Shown in pieces: positions 1-5,349 of a stretch of DNA of 8,231 bases (its first letter is position 1; each line of letters begins with the position of its first letter). A model generated the notes under the pieces. The model ran no database searches. It saw nothing but the letters and a program-made list of their open reading frames with translations, and was not told where the DNA came from. This DNA is from Gammaproteobacteria bacterium. Its GTDB lineage: Bacteria > Pseudomonadota > Gammaproteobacteria > Steroidobacterales > GCA-2729495. The stretch covers positions 1 to 8,231 of the forward strand of contig JAHDYN010000002.1 in the NCBI GenBank assembly GCA_023383735.1, in the 5' to 3' direction. Position numbers and translations under genes: made by a program.

Positions 1-95
1 CACACCCCGGCGCCCGGCATCACCGTTACCGCTGCTTCCTTCCGGACCTGACGGGATTCACGACTAGCCGCCGCGAGGGGACCAGCGCGGACTCG
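1..95 (-). ncRNA. ffs: SRP RNA (4.5S type), 3' end beyond the left edge
   Basis: RNA component of the signal recognition particle, which binds Ffh and targets nascent membrane proteins to the translocon. On the minus strand the near-universal apical-loop core GTCCGGAAGGAAGCAGC is present (window 31-47), including the GGAA tetraloop and the asymmetric internal loop bound by the Ffh M domain. The flanking sequence (CTGGTCCCCTCGCGGCG at 69-85 on that strand) lines up by eye with the 5' arm of E. coli 4.5S RNA (TTGGTTCTCCCGCAACG). The 3' strand of the long stem continues past position 1, so the gene is incomplete here. The 5' end near 94-95 is set both by this alignment and by the promoter just upstream. 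It is a short form without an Alu domain, as usual for gammaproteobacteria. Confidence 0.93.
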
Positions 96-100
96 GGCAC

Positions 101-129
101 AGGGTATGCGGTGCACTCCTTTTCGGCAA
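101..129 (-). promoter_or_regulatory. Predicted sigma70 promoter of ffs
   Basis: On the minus strand a -35 box TTGCCG (124-129) is followed after exactly 17 bases by a -10 box TACCCT (101-106). Transcription would start about 6-7 bases further on, at 94-95. That agrees with the 5' end expected from comparison with E. coli 4.5S RNA, so two independent cues coincide. The -10 is imperfect (4 of 6 consensus positions), and its downstream side is GC-rich, as in stringently controlled stable-RNA promoters; that last point is inference. Confidence 0.6.
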
Positions 130-138
130 GCAGAGGGC

Positions 139-144
139 TATACT
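139..144 (+). promoter_or_regulatory. Possible -10 box for the DUF4404 gene
   Basis: TATACT matches the sigma70 -10 consensus at 5 of 6 positions and ends 6 bases before the chosen ATG at 151. Transcription from it would begin at or next to the start codon, giving a leaderless message. No convincing -35 box is seen 16-18 bases upstream. The alternative is an unseen promoter further left, with the AGAGGG at 132-137 acting as a distant ribosome binding site. Confidence 0.3.
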
Positions 145-150
145 GGCGAG

Positions 151-408
151 ATGACCAACGAAAAACTGCAACAACTGCTCAAGGAACTGCACCTGGAGCT
201 TGGTGCCACGGAGACGCTTGACCCGCAGTCGCGCCGGCTGGTCGAGCAGGTACTGCGGGACGTCGACCGGATCGACCAGCAGCCTGAGCCGGCCGCCAGC
301 GTCGAGGCACGCCTCAGGGAAGTCATGCTGCGCTTTGAAAGCCAGCATCCGCGCCTCGCCACAACCGTCGGACAGCTGGCCGACGCACTCGGCAAGCTGG
401 GCATCTGA
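151..408 (+). CDS. DUF4404 family protein, small and predicted helical
   Basis: An 85-residue soluble, charged, probably all-helical protein of unknown function. It begins MTNEKLQQLLKELHLEL. It carries the signature C-terminus I associate with DUF4404: a short acidic helix, then RFESQHPRLATTVGQLADAL and a terminal GI. There is no signal peptide or membrane segment; the heptad-like Leu spacing in the first 20 residues suggests a short coiled coil. The ATG at 151 is chosen over the in-frame ATG at 106. The family length and N-terminal motif begin at 151, and starting at 106 would place the coding region across the ffs -35 box and a -10-like TATACT. Its 3' end converges on the tetR-family gene with 38 bases between and no clear hairpin terminator. 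Function is unknown. Confidence 0.82.
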   Translation: MTNEKLQQLLKELHLELGATETLDPQSRRLVEQVLRDVDRIDQQPEPAASVEARLREVMLRFESQHPRLATTVGQLADALGKLGI

Positions 409-446
409 AGCCTGCGCCGACGACGCCTGCCCTCAGCCTCTCAGCC

Positions 447-1043
447 CTACCACTTCAGCAACAGTCCGCGCAGCGTGCTGCAGAAGACGTTTTCGAACTG
501 CGGATGCTTTTCACAGACCTGCAGGACCGGCACGGCAGTCAGGGCCAGCAGCCGGGCCGCCATGCGCGGATCATCGTGACGCAGCATCCGCGATTCATGC
601 AGACGCTCCATCAGCACCAGAATGGCAGCCACGTACCTGTCATGCGACTTCTGCACCAGCGGAAAGAGCGTTGCACCGATCTTCATCGACAGCACGAGGC
701 CATTGCGATGCCTCGCCCAGACCTGCAGATAACTCCGCGCAATGCCATTGACGATGGTTTCCGGCTGCTCGACCGAAATCCCGTCCAGCTCCGCGACTGC
801 CAGCTCGAACACCGGATCGATGATCTGGCAAAGCAGTTCCTCCTTGTCGCGAAAGAACCGGTAAAAACTGCTGCGCGCAATGCCGGCTGCTGCAACGATC
901 GCATCCACGCTGACTGCCGCGTAGCTCTCCTCGACGAACTGCCTTGCCGCAACCTCGCAGACGCGCGCCCTGGTATTTGCAACCCGGCGTCGCACCACCG
1001 GGCTGCCCTGAACGGCCGCGGGTCTCTTCTGTCTTGCGTTCAT
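447..1043 (-). CDS. TetR/AcrR-family transcriptional regulator
   Basis: A 198-residue one-component repressor. Residues about 22-68 form the TetR N-terminal DNA-binding domain: a first helix around TRARVCEVAARQFVEESY, then the helix-turn-helix with VSVDAIVAAAGIARSSFYRFF and the usual DKEEL after the recognition helix. The remaining ~130 residues are the divergent ligand-binding and dimerisation domain; its ligand cannot be read from sequence. The basic N-terminal tail (residues 1-21) is common in the family. It is transcribed away from the DUF420/beta-propeller operon, the classic layout for a regulator and its target. The palindrome in its promoter region suggests it represses itself and perhaps its neighbours. 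Length is typical and no damage is visible. Confidence 0.93.
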   Translation of the reverse strand: MNARQKRPAAVQGSPVVRRRVANTRARVCEVAARQFVEESYAAVSVDAIVAAAGIARSSFYRFFRDKEELLCQIIDPVFELAVAELDGISVEQPETIVNGIARSYLQVWARHRNGLVLSMKIGATLFPLVQKSHDRYVAAILVLMERLHESRMLRHDDPRMAARLLALTAVPVLQVCEKHPQFENVFCSTLRGLLLKW

Positions 1044-1050
1044 GGGAGCG

Positions 1051-1072
1051 ATTAGGACATATCTGTCCTGAT
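1051..1072. promoter_or_regulatory. Palindromic operator, probably bound by the TetR-family regulator
   Basis: The core is AGGACA-TATC-TGTCCT (1054-1069), a perfect 6-base inverted repeat with a 4-base spacer. With one mismatched pair it extends outward to AT...AT at 1051-1052 and 1071-1072, giving a 22-bp palindrome. This size and symmetry suit a TetR dimer. It starts 7 bases upstream of the regulator's ATG and covers the predicted -10 region of the regulator's promoter. Binding is inferred, not shown. Confidence 0.65.
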
Positions 1073-1080
1073 TCTTTCAA
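1051..1080 (-). promoter_or_regulatory. Predicted promoter of the TetR-family gene
   Basis: On the minus strand, TTGAAA (1075-1080) is followed after 18 bases by CCTAAT (1051-1056), which matches the -10 consensus at 4 of 6 positions. The spacer and -10 are almost entirely inside the 22-bp palindrome, so a bound dimer would block RNA polymerase, a standard autorepression layout. The transcription start would fall near the start codon, giving a very short leader. Confidence 0.45.
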
Positions 1081-1118
1081 GACATGCCCTGCCAGCCGCG
1101 CAATTACCGGTGCTTTTA

Positions 1119-1147
1119 TTGACAGGATCCAGATTCCGGGTTCTACT
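1119..1147 (+). promoter_or_regulatory. Predicted sigma70 promoter of the DUF420/beta-propeller operon
   Basis: A perfect -35 TTGACA (1119-1124) is followed after 17 bases by TCTACT (1142-1147), which matches the -10 consensus at 4 of 6 positions. Transcription would start near 1154, leaving a leader of about 44 bases before the ATG at 1198. The palindrome lies about 50 bases upstream of the -35. It does not overlap this promoter, so repression here would need looping, a second weaker site or another mechanism. Confidence 0.55.
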
Positions 1148-1197
1148 TCGGACTACCCTGTTCGATTATCGTGATCCCAACCGAGGTTGTTGCACCC

Positions 1198-1674
1198 ATG
1201 TTCCCACCCGGATTTCTCGGCTCGCGCGCAGACATCCTGATCGACATCGTGACGCTGTCCTTCATCGTCATCCTGCCCATCCTGATCATTTCGTGGCGCA
1301 TGGCACGCAGCCAGAAGGACTACGTCAATCATCGCCGCATCCAGCTCTGGCTCGGCATCAGTCTGGCCATCGTGGTCGGCATCTTCGAATACGACCTCAA
1401 GATGTCCGGCGGCATCTTCGAGATCACCAAAGGCAGCATTTACGAAGGCACGGCACTGCTCAACTGGACGATCTACATCCATACCTTCTTCTCGATCCTG
1501 ACCTCGCTCATCTGGGTATTTCTGATCATCATTTCGCTGGTCAAGTTCGGCAACCCGCCCCGCCCCAACTCGTTCAGCCGGACTCACCGGATCTTCGGCC
1601 GGGCCGGCATGATCTGCATGATCATGGCCGGGGTTACTTCGCCGCCGCTTTACTATTTCGGCTTCGTGGCCTGA
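1198..1674 (+). CDS. DUF420-like four-helix membrane protein
   Basis: A 158-residue inner-membrane protein with four hydrophobic segments at about residues 13-34, 47-66, 90-117 and 133-156. Its layout resembles DUF420 (YozB/CtaM-like) proteins: a histidine after a basic loop at the start of the second helix (VNHRRIQLW, H45), a histidine in the third (IYIHTFF, H95), and an HRxxGR-type motif before the fourth (THRIFGRAGM, H130), ending in a VTSPPLYY turn. Some relatives of this family assist haem-copper oxidase assembly, so haem or metal handling is possible but not shown; no oxidase gene is nearby. ATG 1198 is preferred to the in-frame GTG at 1171 because GAGG at 1183-1186 is well spaced from it, and the GTG has no ribosome binding site. 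It is first in an operon with the beta-propeller gene, 20 bases downstream. Confidence 0.7.
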   Translation: MFPPGFLGSRADILIDIVTLSFIVILPILIISWRMARSQKDYVNHRRIQLWLGISLAIVVGIFEYDLKMSGGIFEITKGSIYEGTALLNWTIYIHTFFSILTSLIWVFLIIISLVKFGNPPRPNSFSRTHRIFGRAGMICMIMAGVTSPPLYYFGFVA

Positions 1675-1694
1675 GCAACCGGGAAATCGCAGCG

Positions 1695-2813
1695 ATGAGC
1701 AATGACGCGACAAGAATAGAGACGGTAAAGGGCGACAGCGCCGAAACCGGCCAGCCAAAATTCATGGCGTCGGTCAAACCGGTGCCCCGGGACATCTGCG
1801 AACGGATTTATGCCGGCTGGGATGGCGAAACGCTGCCGACGCCACCCGCCGTTTCGACGATCAGGCCCTTCGAAAAGGGTGACATCTTCCTCGGCTGCAC
1901 CTATCTCAACAACCCGCACGACAATCACGCCGGGGTCGGGCGCATCGTGCAGTACGACCGCAATTTCCAGTACAAGGGCGTGCTGTGGATCGGGTTCACC
2001 AGCCACCTGATCGTGCACCTGCGCTTTTCACCCGATGGCACCCTGTGGGGTTGCGATTGCCAGGGGCATCACATCGTGCAGGTCAGGCCCTCCGGGGCCT
2101 TGCTGCCAGAGACCCGGTTTGCCGACGTCGGGCTGGCGAGCCCCTGCTTTCTATCCGACGGCACGATCCTGCTGGCCGACTACTTCAAGGGCAATACACC
2201 GCCGCCTGGCACCTGCATACGCGCGATCCCCGGCACCGACGGGCTGATCGGTCAGGGCAAACTCTACCGCTTCAGCGCCGACGGCAGGATACTCAACGAG
2301 TGGACACCCGAGACCGCACCTGAGCCCTTCGGCTTCAAGGGCATCACGCACATGACCCTGCATCCGTCCGAAGAGTATGTGACCTACACCACGGAGACCG
2401 GCAAGCGGGTCATGCGCTTCAACATCAGGACCGGCACCCAGATGCCCGACCTCAAAGTGTGTCCGGGTGAAACCAGGCCCTTTGAAATGGATCGCAACTG
2501 GGCGATTGCGGTCGCCTACCTGCGCGACGGCCGCCTGCTGCTGACCCGCGGGGAAACGGTCGAAGTGCTTGACGAAGCTGGCGGGGTGCTGCGCGAATAC
2601 CAGCTGCCTGCCTATGGCTGGGCGATGATCCAGCCCGGCATCGACCAGAAGTCCTTCGTCACCACCAACTTCTTCACCGGCATGATGGCCAAGGTGTGCA
2701 TGGAAACCGGCGCGATACTTGGCACGATCGACAGTGGTACCGGCGTGAAGGACACACCCAAGGGTGTGGTTCCGCGGCTTGGTCTGGCCGGAGTGGCCGA
2801 GTATCCGGGCTAG
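1695..2813 (+). CDS. Beta-propeller-like protein (SMP-30/NHL type), function unknown
   Basis: A 372-residue soluble protein with no signal peptide. Several segments show the pattern of propeller blades, each with an S/P-D-G turn then two strands: FSPDGTLWGCDCQGHHIVQV (111-130), FLSDGTILLADYF (152-164) leading to KLYRFSADGRILNEW (189-203), LHPSEEYVTYTTETGKRVMRF (222-242), LRDGRLLLTRGETVEVLDEAG (277-296) and a last one at 318-342. This resembles SMP-30/gluconolactonase/LRE and NHL proteins, but no characteristic metal-binding residues can be assigned by eye. It could be a lactone hydrolase, another metal-dependent enzyme or a non-enzymatic scaffold. The frame is open far upstream, through the DUF420 gene. 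ATG 1695 is chosen because it follows the DUF420 stop by 20 bases, has GGGAA at 1681-1685 as a ribosome binding site, and upstream translation would duplicate coding in a second frame. Probably co-transcribed with DUF420. Confidence 0.75.
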   Translation: MSNDATRIETVKGDSAETGQPKFMASVKPVPRDICERIYAGWDGETLPTPPAVSTIRPFEKGDIFLGCTYLNNPHDNHAGVGRIVQYDRNFQYKGVLWIGFTSHLIVHLRFSPDGTLWGCDCQGHHIVQVRPSGALLPETRFADVGLASPCFLSDGTILLADYFKGNTPPPGTCIRAIPGTDGLIGQGKLYRFSADGRILNEWTPETAPEPFGFKGITHMTLHPSEEYVTYTTETGKRVMRFNIRTGTQMPDLKVCPGETRPFEMDRNWAIAVAYLRDGRLLLTRGETVEVLDEAGGVLREYQLPAYGWAMIQPGIDQKSFVTTNFFTGMMAKVCMETGAILGTIDSGTGVKDTPKGVVPRLGLAGVAEYPG

Positions 2814-2825
2814 GACTTCAACGCC

Positions 2826-3692
2826 TCAGGCATCACCCTCGAAGTGATAGACGCCCAGACCACAGATCTTGTGCTGCTCCTGGGCGGAAATGAGGCCCTG
2901 GGCCAGGTCTTCCTGCTCCCGCTCGCCGATCCACTCATCCAGTTGATGCAATAGCTCCTCCGCTTTCTGCTCCGACAGCGCCTTGAAGTCACGCACCGAC
3001 GACTCCGAAATCCGGGCAGACCAGGCGTAGCGTTCCAGCCGGCCGTTTGGCGTTTGCGGACCCTCGCGCGAGATCACCACCGCGTTGTGCGCCAGGGTAC
3101 TGGCAAGATTCTTCAGCGAAAAAATCATCGACCGTACAAACTCGACATCAACCTCTGTCGGGGTGTACTGGCGGCGAACGGCGCGGAGGCAGTCACCCGC
3201 CACCGCCTCGATGGCACCGCAGCGCTCGAGTTCAGATCGGGCCAGGCCTGGCGGAATATTGCCGCCATATCGGCTGACCAGCCCGGCAAAGGAATGCTCG
3301 CCTGCCATGAAATCCAGCACCCGCGGCACGCCGTCGACTGAATATTCCGGGTCGGAATGCCAGAAATGCAGGATTTGCGTGAGCGGGTTCAGCTCCGAAG
3401 CCCAGAACTTCGCTTCAAGCTGCGCAAGGTCACTCTTGTGTATTCTGGCCACATCCTTGCGGCCGATGCCTGTCACTGCGGAGATGCGGGAAAGACTGGC
3501 GGGCCGGCCCCGGACACCGTGCTCGTCCGCGGCCACTGAAATGAACGCTGCCTTCGAGATGTCCGCGAACTCCCTGTAACCGATTCCGGCGCGCAGCAGG
3601 AAACGCGCCAGGGGACGCAGGAAACCTCCCAGCCCGACCAGTACCGCCCGCTGCAGGCCGGGATTCCAGATACTTCGACTATCCTTGGGCAT
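2826..3692 (-). CDS. DUF6502 family protein with an N-terminal helix-turn-helix-like region
   Basis: A 288-residue soluble protein. Residues 15-90 carry the pattern I associate with DUF6502: LARFLLRAGIGYREFADISKAAF, then a basic RGRPASLSRISAVTGIGRKDV that reads as a winged-helix or helix-turn-helix segment. The C-terminal two thirds are mostly helical, with acidic and Gln-rich stretches (RDFKALSEQKAEELLHQLDEW near 245). DNA binding is plausible but its targets and role are unknown. The ATG at 3692 is preferred over an in-frame GTG at 3737: GGTGG lies 5 bases before the ATG, the GTG has no ribosome binding site, and the family motif begins soon after the ATG. It converges on the beta-propeller gene with only 12 bases between stops, and is divergent from the mauE-like gene. 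Confidence 0.8.
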   Translation of the reverse strand: MPKDSRSIWNPGLQRAVLVGLGGFLRPLARFLLRAGIGYREFADISKAAFISVAADEHGVRGRPASLSRISAVTGIGRKDVARIHKSDLAQLEAKFWASELNPLTQILHFWHSDPEYSVDGVPRVLDFMAGEHSFAGLVSRYGGNIPPGLARSELERCGAIEAVAGDCLRAVRRQYTPTEVDVEFVRSMIFSLKNLASTLAHNAVVISREGPQTPNGRLERYAWSARISESSVRDFKALSEQKAEELLHQLDEWIGEREQEDLAQGLISAQEQHKICGLGVYHFEGDA

Positions 3693-3751
3693 CGCATCCA
3701 CCGTACCCGAAGCACCGACCGGGCAGACAGGATCCACGCGACTCTGGTGAA

Positions 3752-4303
3752 ATGAACGACATTGGCACTCTCTTCATCCTGGTCACGCGCCTGGCGCTTG
3801 GCATCCTGTTCGCCACGGCTGCAATTGCCAAGCTGCGAAATCGCCGGGACTTCTACGCGGCAGCGCTCGCCTACCGGCTGCTGCCGCCACGCCAGGCGAT
3901 CAAACTGGCCGTTATTCTGCCATGGGTCGAAGCGAGCATTGCCATCGGGCTGATGGCCGGTCCGGGCATCGCCTGGTATGCGGCTGCCGGCCTGCTGCTG
4001 GTCTATGCCCTGGCCATGGCGGTGAATATCGCACGCGGCCGGCACGACCTGGATTGCGGCTGTGGTGGCCCGCCACAGCCCTTGAGCATCTGGCTGGTGG
4101 TGCGCAATTTCGTGCTGGCCGGGGCCGCGTTGGCAGCACCACTGTTGCCGGCTGCCGGCCGCTCGCTCCAGCCCATCGATGTGCTCATCGTCGCCGGTGT
4201 GGTCAGCGTCCTGACGTGGCTCTACATCACGGCACACCGGCTGCTGGCAGAATCACGCGCTTCCGGTCGCCAACAGGGCCACAACGCAACTGAGGATCGG
4301 TGA
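3752..4303 (+). CDS. MauE/DoxX-like membrane protein with a DCGC motif
   Basis: A 183-residue inner-membrane protein with about five hydrophobic segments (near residues 6-26, 50-70, 74-94, 115-135, 142-162). Between the third and fourth is LDCGCGGPPQP (C102, C104), matching the conserved DCGC loop of MauE-type proteins. In methylotrophs MauE helps form disulfides in methylamine dehydrogenase; relatives occur widely without mau genes and are thought to act in thiol or redox handling with thioredoxin-like partners. No mau gene or thioredoxin-like partner is in the window, so the specific role is open. There is no good ribosome binding site: GGTGA sits only one base before the ATG. The C-terminal tail is hydrophilic and ends two bases before the tRNA-Lys remnant, which suggests the gene's end is native and was not cut by the insertion. 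Confidence 0.8.
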   Translation: MNDIGTLFILVTRLALGILFATAAIAKLRNRRDFYAAALAYRLLPPRQAIKLAVILPWVEASIAIGLMAGPGIAWYAAAGLLLVYALAMAVNIARGRHDLDCGCGGPPQPLSIWLVVRNFVLAGAALAAPLLPAAGRSLQPIDVLIVAGVVSVLTWLYITAHRLLAESRASGRQQGHNATEDR

Positions 4304-4305
4304 AT

Positions 4306-4352
4306 TGGTGGGCCGTGATGGACTCGAACCATCGACCAACGGATTAAAAGTC
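4306..4352 (-). tRNA. tRNA-Lys(UUU) 3' fragment (probable att site), not a functional gene
   Basis: Read on the minus strand, the fragment holds GGACTTTTAATCC (the 3-bp remainder of the anticodon stem around loop CTTTTAA, anticodon TTT), a variable loop, a full T arm (GATGG-TTCGAGT-CCATC), the acceptor 3' strand CGGCCCA and the CCA end at 4306-4308. No D arm or acceptor 5' strand lies upstream; that sequence is unrelated. A break at the anticodon stem with everything 3' of it preserved is the usual att core of tyrosine-recombinase elements that use tRNA genes, so this is read as one of a pair of direct-repeat attachment sites. The complete tRNA-Lys should lie at the far side of the insertion, outside the window. 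Confidence 0.88.
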
Positions 4353-4484
4353 CCGCCCTTGCGCAAACGCGCACAGACTGACGCAAATCAATATCAATTA
4401 AATCATGGTTTTAGCGGGCACTCCCTACCTGTTACCTGCGCTAGTTGGTGCCTGCGTCCGGAAGCCCTTGGCGAAAGCGCATAC
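4353..4484. other. Gene-less junction segment beside the att core, with small repeats
   Basis: No coding region is supported; the only open frame is a by-product of the tRNA remnant. It holds a hairpin TGCGC-AAAC-GCGCA (4360-4373), an AT-rich stretch (4386-4405) with ATCAAT twice in succession, and the tandem TACCTGT-TACCTGC (4426-4439) with 7-base period. Short repeats and AT-rich, bendable DNA next to an att core are what an attP arm looks like, but no integrase gene lies within reach and the identification is inference. Confidence 0.4.
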
Positions 4485-4619
4485 TCCGACCTGCCCCCCC
4501 CGAGTTAGTACGGCTCCGACTTAGGATCCGCAACCAATAGATACCGTCTTCCTAACCCGCTGGCGATACGCCGCGACGAATTCCTCCGAGGTCAGGTCGC
4601 CGAGCGAATTATGCGTCGG
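4485..4619 (-). mobile_element. Remnant of an IS3-family insertion sequence, one end only
   Basis: The segment consists of the last codons of an IS3-type transposase plus about 36 bases to a likely terminal repeat. The outer end reads, on the plus strand, TCCGACCTGCCCC followed by a C run and GAGTTAGTACGG, resembling the C-rich ends of many IS3-family elements, although the canonical terminal TG is not intact. No second end or direct repeat is visible, and ompW begins its stop codon only ~28 bases past the coding remnant, so most of the element has been deleted. Confidence 0.5.
4521..4619 (-). pseudogene. IS3-family transposase (OrfB) C-terminal fragment
   Basis: Minus-strand reading gives HNSLGDLTSEEFVAAYRQ followed by RVRKTVSIG and stop TAA at 4521-4523. 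This matches the strongly conserved C-terminus of IS3-family DDE transposases (typically RPHxSLGxLTPxEFA). Only about 32 codons survive. The DDE catalytic core and OrfA are absent, so no activity is possible. The similarity starts abruptly near 4619, which marks a deletion breakpoint between the element and the sequence just after ompW. Confidence 0.78.
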
Positions 4620-4647
4620 TGACGAGACACCACCCAAGTCTTTTGCA

Positions 4648-5349
4648 TCAGAACCGATACCCGACACCCACCGCCGTCACCCATGCACTAATCGTAACGT
4701 CACTCGAAAGAGATGCCGGCCCAATCGACATGTGCGCCTCTGTATCCGGCTCCAGATAGGCCATCATGACATTGGCAAACCAGCGATCGGCAAAGGGAAT
4801 ATCCACACCAAACTGCGTAACCAGGGACAGCTTGTTCTCGAAATCGAATTCAGCCTTGGTTCCAATGAGTTCATCCAAGGTCGCTGTGGTCTGCTCATCG
4901 TAGAAGATCGTGTAAGCGACACCTACACCAATATAGGGCCTGATGAAGGCATCTTCGCCGGCAAAGTACCACTGGGTTAGTACCAGCGGTGTCAGTGACT
5001 TTAACCGCCCTACTGCGCCGACACCCTGCAGGCTGCCAGCGCCCTCCAACTCAAACTCAAAGGGCGGAGAGATGAACACCTCAACGGCAAGTTGATCGCC
5101 CACAAACCACGTTACCGCAAGCCCTGGCTTCTGATCATTCGACAACTCTGTGCTAGCACCCGGAATGACAGGGATACTGCCACCACCGAGATCAGGGTTG
5201 GCGAAATAGACCCCGGCACGGGCCTGCCAGCGAGATGGCTCCGCGGCACGAGCGACCGAGAACGGAAGCCCAAGAACAATAGCCGTCACTACAAGAATCG
5301 GCAGCACAGACAAGATATTCGTATTTGTTTGGGGTCTCATGACATGCAC
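4648..5349 (-). CDS. ompW: OmpW-family outer membrane beta-barrel protein
   Basis: A 233-residue protein with an N-terminal signal peptide (hydrophobic core ILSVLPILVVTAIVLGL, likely cut after ARA near residue 35). The mature part is rich in alternating strands and ends in the outer-membrane signature GVGYRF with terminal Phe. The segment TPLVLTQWYFAGEDAFIRPY followed by IGVGVAYTIFYDE is characteristic of OmpW, an 8-stranded barrel thought to admit small hydrophobic compounds. Length fits the family. Two starts compete: ATG 5349, with AGGG seven bases upstream, and ATG 5340, which shares ATGA with the hutI stop; both leave the signal peptide whole. Either way it overlaps hutI and is probably translated with it from the hut message, an uncommon partnership. 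It could help import a substrate, but that is inference. No terminator hairpin is obvious downstream. Confidence 0.85.
   Translation of the reverse strand: MHVMRPQTNTNILSVLPILVVTAIVLGLPFSVARAAEPSRWQARAGVYFANPDLGGGSIPVIPGASTELSNDQKPGLAVTWFVGDQLAVEVFISPPFEFELEGAGSLQGVGAVGRLKSLTPLVLTQWYFAGEDAFIRPYIGVGVAYTIFYDEQTTATLDELIGTKAEFDFENKLSLVTQFGVDIPFADRWFANVMMAYLEPDTEAHMSIGPASLSSDVTISAWVTAVGVGYRF

Noticed and set aside
409..446. Bidirectional terminator between DUF4404 and the TetR-family gene
   Set aside because: No stable hairpin followed by a T run is present on either strand.
504..1055. Plus-strand open frame opposite the TetR-family gene
   Set aside because: It is antisense to a clear TetR domain and shows no domain pattern of its own.
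1110..1694. Upstream extension of the beta-propeller frame through the DUF420 gene (possible dual coding)
   Set aside because: The extension is rich in Arg, His, Pro and Asp with no recognisable domain, the DUF420 frame has clear membrane helices, and a ribosome binding site supports ATG 1695. Long open second frames are expected in GC-rich DNA.
3473..4237. Long minus-strand frame opposite the mauE-like gene
   Set aside because: Its sequence is a low-complexity shadow of the mauE-like and DUF6502 genes, while the other frames carry recognisable families.
4305..4508. Open frame translating as MVGRDGLEPSTNGLK...
   Set aside because: It is the plus-strand reading of the tRNA-Lys fragment followed by junction DNA. 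Such peptides are common false genes over tRNA 3' ends.
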